From Lachnospiraceae bacterium (GTDB lineage Bacteria > Bacillota > Clostridia > Lachnospirales > Lachnospiraceae): 64,000 bases of DNA. Position numbers and translations under genes: made by a program. Below are positions 28,646 to 37,340 of this stretch, piece after piece; position 1 is the stretch's first letter; each line of letters begins with the position of its first letter. A model generated the notes under the pieces. It saw only the letters and a program-made list of their open reading frames with translations, ran no database searches and was not told where the DNA came from. The stretch covers positions 62,001 to 126,000 of the forward strand of contig JAEEMP010000125.1 in the NCBI GenBank assembly GCA_016283275.1. The letters run 5' to 3'.

Positions 28646-29389
28646 TCAATATTCAACTTCCATAAGACAAAGTCCCTGAGCCGGTGCGGTAACCCCCGCA
28701 AGCTTTCTGTCCCTTGCATTTATAAGCTCCGTCATGCTTTCGGGCGTCCTTTCATGATACCCTACCTCAAGGAGCGTTCCCGTAAGGATACGTACCATAT
28801 GCTGCAAAAAACCCGTACCGTGAAAAGTAAGATAAAGATACTCGCCTTTAACGGAGATATCTATCTTATCCACAAGCCTCACGGTTGATTTTTTCATCCT
28901 CGGATTTGCACAAAAAGATGCAAAATCATGCTCTCCGATGAGTAACTTTGCCGCCTTTTCCATTGCATTTACATCCGGGCACTTATCAAGGACATATACG
29001 TATTTTCTGTCAAAAACGGGCTTGGACTTACCTATGTAGCAGGTGTACCTGTATGTCTTACCGACAGCCTTGTACCTTGAGTGAAAGCGTTCGGATGCAA
29101 ATCTCACTTCGATGACCGCAATATCTTCGGGAAGGTATCGGTTTACATAATCCATTATCCCGGTCTCGGAAAGATCGGTCTCAAGGAACGCGTTGGCAAC
29201 CATTTTCTTTGCATGCACGCCGGCATCCGTTCTGCCCGCTCCTATCACCTCAACATCTTTTCCTTCAAGCTTTGAAAGAACGCTTTCTATCTTGCCCTGA
29301 ACAGTCCATTCTGTATCGGGCTGGTGTTCCCAGCCCTGATACCTGGTCCCGTCGTATGAAATTATGAATTTAACGTTTCTTTTCGCCAT
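28646..29389 (-). CDS. truA: tRNA pseudouridine(38-40) synthase
   Basis: The 247-residue protein has the TruA signature, including the catalytic aspartate in GAGRTDAGVHA (about residue 53), FHSRYKAVGKTYRY and the C-terminal FLQHMVRILTGTLLEVG. It modifies uridines 38-40 of the tRNA anticodon stem-loop. It is the last gene of the thrC-led operon, starting one base after the pepP stop. Length is normal for the family. Confidence 0.96.
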   Translation of the reverse strand: MAKRNVKFIISYDGTRYQGWEHQPDTEWTVQGKIESVLSKLEGKDVEVIGAGRTDAGVHAKKMVANAFLETDLSETGIMDYVNRYLPEDIAVIEVRFASERFHSRYKAVGKTYRYTCYIGKSKPVFDRKYVYVLDKCPDVNAMEKAAKLLIGEHDFASFCANPRMKKSTVRLVDKIDISVKGEYLYLTFHGTGFLQHMVRILTGTLLEVGYHERTPESMTELINARDRKLAGVTAPAQGLCLMEVEY

Positions 29390-29390
29390 A

Positions 29391-31184
29391 TTATAAGGGT
29401 CTTGTCTGTTCTTTAAGCCATTTTCTCTCGGTTTCGTTTAAGAATCTGTATGTCTTTTGATAAACCTTCTTGTGATAATCGTCGATGCGCTTTATATCTT
29501 TTTCTGAAAGGTATTTCTTATCAAGCGCTTCCCTGTCGATCGGTATCCATGTAAGCTGTTCAAACTTCATAAACTGACCGCCCGATGTTTTTTCGGCCTT
29601 AACCGAAAGAAGCATGTTCTCGGTCCTTATTCCGTGGCTTCCCTCAATGTATACACCGGGTTCATCCGACATAAGCATTCCGTCTTCCAAAACAGCCTCA
29701 TTGACATCGGGATTGTACTTCCATCTTATCCCGTGAGGTCCCTCATGAACGTTTAAGATATAACCGATGCCGTGTCCGGTACCGCATTTATAGTCGATCC
29801 CTAGCTCCCAGAGAGGAAGTCTTGCAAGTATATCTACGTTTCTTCCCGTACAACCGTATAAGAATCTTGCATCGGCAAGCGCAAGCATACCTGCCGCAAC
29901 CTTTGAAAAGTGCAGCTTCATCTCATCGGTGATCGGTCCCAATACAAAGGTTCTTGTAACATCCGTTGTACCGTTCTCATACTGTCCGCCGGAATCTACG
30001 AGAAGAAAGTTTTCGGGTTTTAAATAAGCGAAGTTTTTCTTAGTGGCACTGTAATGCATCATTGCCGCATTCGGGCCGTATCCTGCGATGGTGGGAAAAG
30101 AAAGTTCTATAAAACCTTTAACCTTACTTCTTAAGCCGTCGATCTTATCGGCTGCGTCAAGTTCCGAAAGTTTTTCTTTTCCGATCGTATTTTTGAGCCA
30201 ATACATAAATTTGATCATGCATACGGAATCGGTCACACATATCTCTCTTATATGCTTAAGTTCAGTCTTATTCTTAACGGCTTTCATGTAGGTCGTGGGA
30301 TTGGCCATGTTCAATATCTCGCTTCCCTTACCCGCACACATAAAAGCGGCGAAGCTTACGCTGTTTTCTTCAAGCATCAGTTTTTTCTTTACGGAAAACT
30401 CACTTAAGAATTTAAAGAAATCGTCGTAATCGATAACAGTGACACCTACTGAATCAAGGTAAGTCCTGATCTTTTTTGTGACTACGCATTCCCTTAAGAA
30501 AAGATATGCTTCTTTTTCCGTGACCATCATATACGAAAGAAAGACAGGATTACACTCTATATCGTTTCCTCTCATGTTCGTAAGCCATGCTATATCATCG
30601 AGTTTTGAAAGAAGGAGTGCACCCGCATCGGAATCCCTGAGCACTTTTCTGACCCTTTTAAGCTTGGATGTACAGGATTCCCCGGTCGTCTCGTCCTTTA
30701 AGATATAAAGAGGTGCGTCCGGAAGCGAAGGTCTGTCCTTCCAAAGTTTTGCGGCCGTATCGTCTTCAAAGTTAAGCTTTGCTTTGTTGGATTCAAGGAT
30801 CTTCTTTATCTTTTTGCCCAGACTTGTGGAGACGCATCGTCCGTCAAAAGCAAGCGTCATTCCCTTTTTTACGTTGGCCTTTATAAATTCGGTAACCGTG
30901 GGAACACCTTCCTCGCCCATGCGCATAAGATTTATCGTGGTGCCTTTAAGCTCGCCCTCGGCCTGAATAAAATAGCGGCCGTCGGTCCACATGTATGCGC
31001 TGTCCTTGTCAAGCAAAAGATACGCATTGTCCCCGGTAAAGCCGCTGAAATGCTCCCGTACTTTGAAATAGTCCGATACATATTCCGAAGAATGATAATC
31101 GTCGGATGTCATAAAGTACCAGTCGATCTTAAGATCGGCCATCGCCTTTCTGAGCTCGCCGATCCTTTTTAATACTTCGTTCAT
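29391..31184 (-). CDS. Xaa-Pro aminopeptidase (M24, three-domain type)
   Basis: The 597-residue protein has two creatinase-type N-terminal domains (about 1-310) and a C-terminal pita-bread metallopeptidase domain. Metal ligands are visible: the aspartates of LLVDSGGQYENGTTDVTRTF, His in CGTGHGIGYILNVHEGPHGI, and the glutamates of SDEPGVYIEGSHGIRTENML. The three-domain size matches the eukaryote-like aminopeptidase P1 group common in Firmicutes. It removes N-terminal residues preceding proline. It lies between deoC (5 bases) and truA (1 base). Confidence 0.95.
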   Translation of the reverse strand: MNEVLKRIGELRKAMADLKIDWYFMTSDDYHSSEYVSDYFKVREHFSGFTGDNAYLLLDKDSAYMWTDGRYFIQAEGELKGTTINLMRMGEEGVPTVTEFIKANVKKGMTLAFDGRCVSTSLGKKIKKILESNKAKLNFEDDTAAKLWKDRPSLPDAPLYILKDETTGESCTSKLKRVRKVLRDSDAGALLLSKLDDIAWLTNMRGNDIECNPVFLSYMMVTEKEAYLFLRECVVTKKIRTYLDSVGVTVIDYDDFFKFLSEFSVKKKLMLEENSVSFAAFMCAGKGSEILNMANPTTYMKAVKNKTELKHIREICVTDSVCMIKFMYWLKNTIGKEKLSELDAADKIDGLRSKVKGFIELSFPTIAGYGPNAAMMHYSATKKNFAYLKPENFLLVDSGGQYENGTTDVTRTFVLGPITDEMKLHFSKVAAGMLALADARFLYGCTGRNVDILARLPLWELGIDYKCGTGHGIGYILNVHEGPHGIRWKYNPDVNEAVLEDGMLMSDEPGVYIEGSHGIRTENMLLSVKAEKTSGGQFMKFEQLTWIPIDREALDKKYLSEKDIKRIDDYHKKVYQKTYRFLNETERKWLKEQTRPL

Positions 31185-31189
31185 GTCAT

Positions 31190-31837
31190 TTACCCTTCCA
31201 ATATTGATATTGCTGAACTTGTACCGAGTCTGTCGGCACCGAGTTCCATAAATCTTTCCATATCGTCCCTTGTACGGATCCCGCCTGCGGCTTTGATCTT
31301 AACATCGGGGCCTATGTTTTCCTTAAACAGTTTAACGTCTTCAAAAGTTGCTCCGCCCGTACCGAAACCGGTTGAAGTCTTGATATAATCCGCTCCGGCC
31401 TTTGTGACAACTTTACAAAGCTTTATCTTTTCTTCTTCGGTCAGATAACACGTTTCGATTATGACCTTTAAGATATGGTCGCCGCACGCGTTCTTTATCT
31501 CTTTGATCTCGTTTAAGATCTTGTCAAAATCACCGTTCTTTGCATCATTGATGTTAATGACCATATCCACTTCGCCGGCTCCGTCTTCTATGGCACAGAC
31601 CGCTTCCGTGACTTTAGCCTTTGTAACGCTGTATCCGAGCGGGAAACCTATAACGGTACAGATATTTATCCTGTCGCCGTAAGTATCGTGTATACGCTTA
31701 ATGTAGCACGGCGGAACACAAACAGAAGCCGTCTTGTATTTTACGGCTTCATCGCATAGTTTCTTTATGTCTTCCCATGTTGCAAACGCTTTAAGCTGAG
31801 TATGATCCACATGTGCATAAAGTTCACTGTTTGTCAT
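31190..31837 (-). CDS. deoC: Deoxyribose-phosphate aldolase
   Basis: The 215-residue class I aldolase cleaves 2-deoxyribose 5-phosphate to glyceraldehyde 3-phosphate and acetaldehyde. The N-terminal DHTQLKAFATWEDIKKLCDEA, the VIETCYLTEEE region and the Schiff-base lysine in DYIKTSTGFGTGGAT are all present, as is the C-terminal IKAAGGIRTRDD phosphate site. Its ATG overlaps the stop of the upstream small membrane protein by 4 bases, implying translational coupling. Confidence 0.96.
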   Translation of the reverse strand: MTNSELYAHVDHTQLKAFATWEDIKKLCDEAVKYKTASVCVPPCYIKRIHDTYGDRINICTVIGFPLGYSVTKAKVTEAVCAIEDGAGEVDMVININDAKNGDFDKILNEIKEIKNACGDHILKVIIETCYLTEEEKIKLCKVVTKAGADYIKTSTGFGTGGATFEDVKLFKENIGPDVKIKAAGGIRTRDDMERFMELGADRLGTSSAISILEG

Positions 31838-32181
31838 TTTTTCTCCATTCCGAACAAAAACCTGTTCTGGGCTTTAACTGTCATAACTCCGAAAATGATG
31901 ATCGCTATAAAAAAGACGACATCACAGATGATCGAAACAAGCGAAAGCGAGGTGACGAAATTGCTTGCCACAGATACTGCGGTTATTATGATTATCGACG
32001 CTTCAAGACAAAACAGCCTCGGGACCATATAATTTATATAACCCTCTTTATCCTTGGCGTTTTCGGCATTTATCCTGTTATTCACCAAAAAGGGTGGTAT
32101 CTCACGGGTTCTTTTCATCTTGACCGTAAGATAGAACAGATAAATCGCATATATTACGAAAATGATCTCAAGAACGTTCAT
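31834..32181 (-). CDS. Small membrane protein, function unknown
   Basis: The 115-residue protein has an N-terminal span (about 2-20), a charged stretch (KMKRTREIPPF...NAKDKEGY) and two further hydrophobic segments (about 58-80 and 82-105). No catalytic motif is recognisable. It overlaps the response regulator stop by 14 bases and deoC by 4, so it is coupled to both. It might be a membrane partner of the response regulator, but this rests only on position. Confidence 0.75.
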   Translation of the reverse strand: MNVLEIIFVIYAIYLFYLTVKMKRTREIPPFLVNNRINAENAKDKEGYINYMVPRLFCLEASIIIITAVSVASNFVTSLSLVSIICDVVFFIAIIIFGVMTVKAQNRFLFGMEKK

Positions 32182-32548
32182 TCTTTAATGCCCTTTCTAT
32201 CCTAAGAACCATATCCTCGGGATCGAAAGGCTTTCTGATAAAGTCTTTGGCACCGAGTTCAATGCCCTTTACCTCGTTTTCCTCCTGATTGTCGCCCGAA
32301 AGAAAGATAACGGGGATGCTGTTGAATTTTTCGTCGCTTGAAAGTTTTGAGAAAACGGTAAAACCGTCCATCTGCGGCATCTTGATATCCAAAAGGATCA
32401 GGTCGGGACGGGCCTTTTCAAGTATCTTAAAGACCTGCTCTCCGCTCTTTGCCATGGACAGGATATAGTTTTCTTTTAAAACCTCACCGATATACCTTAA
32501 GTTCGTGGTCACATCATCCACGATAAGAATATGTTTCTTGCTTTTCAC
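32168..32548 (-). CDS. Stand-alone response regulator (receiver domain only)
   Basis: The 126-residue protein is a single CheY-like receiver. The acidic pair is in ILIVDDV, the phosphoacceptor is Asp54 in LILLDIKMPQMDG, the switch serine is Ser84 in FLSGDN and the conserved lysine is Lys106 in IRKPFDPED. There is no output domain and no histidine kinase next to it. It lies 12 bases after thrC and overlaps a small membrane protein gene. Such receivers may act by protein interaction or as phosphate sinks. Confidence 0.93.
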   Translation of the reverse strand: MKSKKHILIVDDVTTNLRYIGEVLKENYILSMAKSGEQVFKILEKARPDLILLDIKMPQMDGFTVFSKLSSDEKFNSIPVIFLSGDNQEENEVKGIELGAKDFIRKPFDPEDMVLRIERALKNERS

Positions 32549-32560
32549 CTTCTACCTCGA

Positions 32561-34045
32561 TCACCTTAAACCCATGTTGTTTAAAACATAATCCCTCATA
32601 CCTTCGCGTTTGCAAACAGTATCATGAATGACTTTTGCATCGCGTATCTCCTCAATAGCGGGAGGAATATCAACATTTGCCTTTTCGGAAAGGATGTTGA
32701 TAAGTTCAAAATCTTCACCGTCTTCGTACTTTTTGTCGATCGCCTTAAGTACCGAACGGGCAAATTTAAACGGGCTTGCCGTCGAAGCTATGACTGTGAC
32801 CGTCTTATCGCCGGTATCATGTACATACTTATCGTAAGCGGCTGCGGCAACGGCTGTATGTGTATCGATTATATAACCCGTATTCTCGTACAGAGATCTT
32901 ATCTTCCCCGAAGATTCGGCCCAGTCGGCATATTCGCCCACGAAACTGTCCATGAATTCCTTCATGTCGGCCGTGATCTCATATTTCCCTTCTTTAGCAA
33001 GGCTCTCCATGAGCTTTTTGTTCTTTTGGGCATCGCATCCGGCCGACATATAGATAAGTCTTTCAAGATTTGATGAAATAAGGATATCCATCGAAGGGGA
33101 ATCCGTAAGGATAAACTGTCTGTTCTTGTCGTAAACGCCCGTCTTAAAGAAATCGAACAAAACCTTGTTGTCATTCGAGGCGCAGATAAATGTCTTGATC
33201 GGAAGTCCCGATCTCTTGGCAAAGAACGCTGCGAGAATGTTTCCGAAGTTTCCTGTGGGAACACATACGTTTATCTCATCGCCGGGACGGATACGCCCGT
33301 TTTTAACAAGTCGTCCGTAAGCAAATACATAATATGCGATCTGAGGAACAAGTCGTCCTATGTTCATCGAATTGGCGGATGAAAATGCAAATCCCGCATC
33401 GGCCATTTTCTTACGAAGATCCGCGTCTCCGAATATTGCCTTGACTTCGGACTGACAGTCATCAAAATTTCCGTCAACGCCAACCACAAAAGTATTATTG
33501 CCATTCTGTGTGACCATCTGAAGTTTCTGTACGTTGGAAACACCGTCTTTGGGATAAAAAACAATGATGCGCGTACCCGGAACATCCGCAAAACCCGCAA
33601 GAGCCGCCTTCCCGGTATCACCGCTCGTAGCGGTCAGGATAACAACTTCCTTATCGGATCTGTTCTTCTTTACCGCTGTTGTAAGAAGATGGGGCAGGAT
33701 CGATAAAGCCATATCCTTAAAAGCGATCGTGGGACCGTGGAAAAGTTCAAGATAATAAGCCTTGTCCGCTTCTGCCATCGGCACTATCTCTTCGGTATCA
33801 AACTTACTGTCGTAAGCCTTATCGATACAGTCCTTAAGTTCATCTTCGGTATAATCGTCAAGATAACCTTTCATAACGGCAAAGGCCGTTTCCTTATAAT
33901 CCATATCGGCCAGTTCTTCAAGACTTACAGGAAGAGTGGGAAACTCACTCGGCACAAAAAGACCTCCGTCATCGGAAAGGCCTTTAAGTACGGCCTCGGA
34001 CGCCGTAAGCCTTATGGAAGAATCTCTGGTACTTGAATAATACAT
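32561..34045 (-). CDS. thrC: Threonine synthase
   Basis: The 494-residue PLP enzyme converts O-phosphohomoserine to threonine. It starts MYYSSTRDSSIRLTASEAVLKGLSDDGGLFVP, the N-terminal signature of this longer ThrC class, then shows the PLP lysine region HGPTIAFKDMALS, the phosphate-binding TATSGDTGKAALAGF and the NFGNILAAFFAK loop. Length matches the about 490-residue bacterial/yeast-like form. It leads an operon into a response regulator and deoC-pepP-truA. I saw no riboswitch in the 160-base upstream gap. Confidence 0.96.
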   Translation of the reverse strand: MYYSSTRDSSIRLTASEAVLKGLSDDGGLFVPSEFPTLPVSLEELADMDYKETAFAVMKGYLDDYTEDELKDCIDKAYDSKFDTEEIVPMAEADKAYYLELFHGPTIAFKDMALSILPHLLTTAVKKNRSDKEVVILTATSGDTGKAALAGFADVPGTRIIVFYPKDGVSNVQKLQMVTQNGNNTFVVGVDGNFDDCQSEVKAIFGDADLRKKMADAGFAFSSANSMNIGRLVPQIAYYVFAYGRLVKNGRIRPGDEINVCVPTGNFGNILAAFFAKRSGLPIKTFICASNDNKVLFDFFKTGVYDKNRQFILTDSPSMDILISSNLERLIYMSAGCDAQKNKKLMESLAKEGKYEITADMKEFMDSFVGEYADWAESSGKIRSLYENTGYIIDTHTAVAAAAYDKYVHDTGDKTVTVIASTASPFKFARSVLKAIDKKYEDGEDFELINILSEKANVDIPPAIEEIRDAKVIHDTVCKREGMRDYVLNNMGLR

Positions 34046-34174
34046 ATTTACTACCTCACTTAAAAATATCCAAATATAAAGATATACGAAAATTCACGAC
34101 AATTCAATAGAGACAGCGCAAAATTGTTAAGTTTGTTATCAATATCATTCTATTTTACTTATTTACGCAAAAAA

Positions 34175-34196
34175 AGCGGAGGCATGCGCCTCCGCT
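34175..34196 (-). terminator. Intrinsic terminator of cstA
   Basis: AGCGGAGGC-ATGC-GCCTCCGCT forms a perfect 9-bp stem; on the minus strand it is followed by TTTTTT. Confidence 0.92.
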
Positions 34197-34208
34197 TGAT
34201 AGTTTGCA

Positions 34209-35912
34209 TTATTTCTTCTTTGCTTTAGCCTGTTTAGCGAAAGTCTGAACACCTTCAACCACAAGGATCACAGCAAGAACTGCCATTGCAAGTGCGAATA
34301 CAAGCTGGAAATAATCTCCCCACATAGCTTCGCCCTTACCGATTGCAGCAAACTTCTTGAAGATCGTAATAACAAGACTGGTAAGTGTAGCGGTAAGCAT
34401 GAATACCGTAGGGATAAAGAACATCTTGTTGTTCTTTCCGACTTCGCCGAGCCATGCCGCAACAGCCAGAAGTGCTATACCTGCAAGCAGCTGGTTAGCT
34501 GCACCGAAAAGACCCCATATCTGTGAAAGACTTAATCCACCGAGTACACAGCCGATGATGACCATGATGGAGGTACCGAACAAGGGATGTGCAAGAAGCA
34601 TTCTTACGCCCTTTGCATCCTTCCATGTTGCTTCATCTTCCTTAAGGAAAAGTTCAGAGAACATGAAACGTGAAAGTCTGGTACCCGTATCAAGACTTGT
34701 AAGAGCAAATACAGATACGGCAAGTGTAAGAAGTGCATATATGGTCTTGTACTGGCCCGAGCCTTCATTACCGAACATGATACCGATACCTGCCGCAAAT
34801 GCTGCGGAAGGAGAACCGAACTCGCCGTCAAGGTACTTCTGGTATACCATACCTACTGCAATAAGAGATACGATACCGAGTGCGGATTCGATAAGCATCG
34901 AACCGTAACCGATGGCCTTAGCGTTCTTCTCATTGTCAAGCTGCTTGGATGATGTACCGGTCGAAATAAGAGAATGGAAACCTGAGCATGCACCGCAGGC
35001 AACGGTGATGAACAATGCGGGGAACATCGTACCGATCTTTGTGGTCCAACCCGTAACTGCAGGGATCGTAAATGTAGCCTGATGTGTAAATGCAGTAACT
35101 ATAATACCTACAACAGCAAGTGCCATCATAAAGTAAAGTAAGAAACTGGAAAGGTAATCACGGGGCTGTAAAAGGATCCAAACGGGAACCAGTGAAGCAA
35201 CGGCGATATAAATACCGATCGCGATGATCCATGCCGTACGGCTCATTGCAAAACCAACATTAAGACCGATGATAACGGAAAGAACGATACCTGCGATACC
35301 GATAATGGTTGCGGGAAGTGTCTTAACGCCCATCTTGTTGGTAAGAATACCGTAGATGATAGCAAGGACGATGAATAAAAGTGAGATTATTGCCGTAGTC
35401 TCATTTCCGGTAACGGCATCGCCAGTGGTAAAGCCGAATGTATCGGACTTGAAGGTACCTGCTACGACGTTAACGAAAGATGCGATAACGAGAATAAGAA
35501 CCAAAAGTGCAAAGATGATGAATAACTTCTTTGCACGGCTGCCCATCGAGTCTTTGATGATCTCACCGACGGATTTTCCGTCATGTCTGATGGAAGCAAA
35601 AAGTGAACCGAAATCCTGAAGACCGCCAAAGAAAATACCACCGATAACACACCACAGGAAAACCGGAAGCCATCCGAATACAGAAGCCTGTATAGGTCCG
35701 TTAATGGGACCTGCGCCTGCAATGGATGAGAAGTGGTGACCCATTAATACTGCAGGCTTAGCCGCAACATAGTCAACACCATCCTCCTTTTCAACAGCAG
35801 GAGTCTTCTTTGTAGGGTCGATGCCCCACTGCTTTGCAAGCCATGATCCGTAGAAAACATAGCCCAAGAACAGCAAGATAATAGCTGCAACAATGATAAG
35901 TAATGCTGTCAT
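34209..35912 (-). CDS. cstA: CstA-family carbon starvation/pyruvate or peptide transporter
   Basis: The 567-residue polytopic membrane protein has more than a dozen hydrophobic segments. Family motifs include HHFSSIAGAGPINGPIQA near residues 60-80, SFLLYFMMALAVVG and CGACSGFHSLISTGTSSKQL. Members import pyruvate or peptides during carbon limitation; the substrate here cannot be read from the sequence. It is shorter than the E. coli protein (about 700) and belongs to the compact Firmicutes form. It follows an unknown 164-residue gene by 23 bases and ends in a strong terminator. Confidence 0.93.
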   Translation of the reverse strand: MTALLIIVAAIILLFLGYVFYGSWLAKQWGIDPTKKTPAVEKEDGVDYVAAKPAVLMGHHFSSIAGAGPINGPIQASVFGWLPVFLWCVIGGIFFGGLQDFGSLFASIRHDGKSVGEIIKDSMGSRAKKLFIIFALLVLILVIASFVNVVAGTFKSDTFGFTTGDAVTGNETTAIISLLFIVLAIIYGILTNKMGVKTLPATIIGIAGIVLSVIIGLNVGFAMSRTAWIIAIGIYIAVASLVPVWILLQPRDYLSSFLLYFMMALAVVGIIVTAFTHQATFTIPAVTGWTTKIGTMFPALFITVACGACSGFHSLISTGTSSKQLDNEKNAKAIGYGSMLIESALGIVSLIAVGMVYQKYLDGEFGSPSAAFAAGIGIMFGNEGSGQYKTIYALLTLAVSVFALTSLDTGTRLSRFMFSELFLKEDEATWKDAKGVRMLLAHPLFGTSIMVIIGCVLGGLSLSQIWGLFGAANQLLAGIALLAVAAWLGEVGKNNKMFFIPTVFMLTATLTSLVITIFKKFAAIGKGEAMWGDYFQLVFALAMAVLAVILVVEGVQTFAKQAKAKKK

Positions 35913-35935
35913 GTCTCTCTCCTCTTTGAAAATGA

Positions 35936-36430
35936 TTATTTTGTATATCGCATGAACATCTGCTTTAAGATCCTCCCTTGGCGGTTGGTGGCAAATCTCT
36001 TAAGCTTCAGTTCAACTGCAACCACTTTAAAATTCGAATAGCCTTTAAAGCTGAACGAATATGATTTATATCTTCTGGTCTTTTTGACCGCTTCAAAACA
36101 GTTGTTGTCGATACGGTCCGCAAATATTACAAGCGATACATCGGTATTTTTATGACCGAGATAAGGTTTTACCCTTGATATGCCTTCTTCCCAGCTTATA
36201 TCGCAAAGTCTTTCATACTCTTCCAAAGTTAAATGATCGATCGTCTTAAAAAACACATATTCATTGGAATCGACATCATCGACCTTTGCGGCCTTCACCA
36301 GAAAATACTGTTCATTGTGCGAAAGGAACCACGCCTCCTTATCAAACGGTTCTTTAACGTTTTCGGTTATAATGTTATAATACCGTTCGTAAGAAGGAAT
36401 TATCGCATCAAGAGCTTCTTTTGTCGTCAT
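35936..36430 (-). CDS. Conserved-looking protein of unknown function upstream of cstA
   Basis: The 164-residue soluble protein is rich in aromatic and charged residues, lacks a signal peptide and ends with a basic segment (KLKRFATNRQGRILKQMFMRYTK). The middle alternates hydrophobic and charged residues as in a beta-rich fold (VSLVIFADRI, YSFSFKGYSNFKVVAVEL). I do not recognise the family. It is the first gene of a two-gene unit with cstA, so a role linked to uptake or its regulation is possible but unproven. Confidence 0.75.
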   Translation of the reverse strand: MTTKEALDAIIPSYERYYNIITENVKEPFDKEAWFLSHNEQYFLVKAAKVDDVDSNEYVFFKTIDHLTLEEYERLCDISWEEGISRVKPYLGHKNTDVSLVIFADRIDNNCFEAVKKTRRYKSYSFSFKGYSNFKVVAVELKLKRFATNRQGRILKQMFMRYTK

Positions 36431-36554
36431 AGTTTTATACTTTATCGCTTTACCGCTACAAATTATTTACTAAATTTTAACCCCGAATCTTCAAATAAGC
36501 AACAACAAATTTAGAAAAAATTAATTATTTGTTAATCAAAAATAAAAGGATTGC

Positions 36555-37340
36555 ATGGCAGCGCAAAAACAAGGTGTTTATATCGACAATTTAAAAAGCG
36601 GAAAGCCCAATTTTCGTGCTTCCATAACCAGGAACAACAAGCACATAAGCCTGGGCAGCTACTCTTCCGAGAGCGAAGCCGGAAAAGCTTATCTTTTCGC
36701 CGAAAAGCTTCTTTCTTCGGATATCGATGTTTCCGATTATCCCGAAGACTGCCCTCTTTCCTTCGAAAAATTTGTCATTTTGTGTAATCTTCGAGACAAG
36801 AATATCTATATAAAAACTCCGATCTATCTTGAGAATAAATTTTTCTTTTACTACTATTCTCCGAACGAAATATACAAATTCGATACCGACGATCTTTTTT
36901 ACTTTTCCTCGCATAAGATAATAAAGCGCGGAAACCATATCTTTGTTTCCGATTACGGTTCACAGGTCTCGGTAAAAGAACGATTCGGCATAAAGCCGTT
37001 TTCCGTCGAAGGAAGGGATTATATATTCATAAACGGCGACAATTACGATTTCAGGCGTGAGAACATAGAGATAATAAACCGTTATTTCGGCGTCGAAAAA
37101 CAGACCGTAAAAGCAAAGGAAATATACAAGGCCACGATCAATATAAACGGTAAGTTCATCATCGGCCGCTATGCCGATGAGATAACGGCGGCGATCGCTT
37201 TTAACAAAGCCGTCGATCTGTTACGTTCCAAAGGGATCTCGAAAAAATACCCTCAAAATTATATTGAGGGTATCTCTGCGCGCGAATACGCGGACATTTA
37301 TTCAAATATAAAGATCTCTGACAAGCTTTTGACTATCTGA
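36555..37340 (+). CDS. Two AP2-like DNA-binding domains around a degenerate HNH-like core
   Basis: The 261-residue protein begins with an AP2-like three-strand domain (about 5-55, GVYIDNLKSGKPNFRASITRN...LGSYSSESEAGKAY) and ends with a second AP2-like unit (about 185-240, YKATININGKFIIGRYADEITAAIAFNKA). Between them GRDYIFINGDNYDFRRENIEIIN resembles the end of an HNH endonuclease motif, but the usual histidines are missing. Bacterial AP2 domains are mostly parts of homing endonucleases, so this may be a domesticated relative acting as a DNA-binding protein. It is a lone plus-strand gene, and its stop overlaps the convergent GH25-like gene by 8 bases. Confidence 0.72.
   Translation: MAAQKQGVYIDNLKSGKPNFRASITRNNKHISLGSYSSESEAGKAYLFAEKLLSSDIDVSDYPEDCPLSFEKFVILCNLRDKNIYIKTPIYLENKFFFYYYSPNEIYKFDTDDLFYFSSHKIIKRGNHIFVSDYGSQVSVKERFGIKPFSVEGRDYIFINGDNYDFRRENIEIINRYFGVEKQTVKAKEIYKATININGKFIIGRYADEITAAIAFNKAVDLLRSKGISKKYPQNYIEGISAREYADIYSNIKISDKLLTI

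Noticed and set aside
36591-36938. 115-residue minus-strand ORF
   Set aside because: It is the antisense of the AP2-like gene, which has clearer domain signals and a sensible start.
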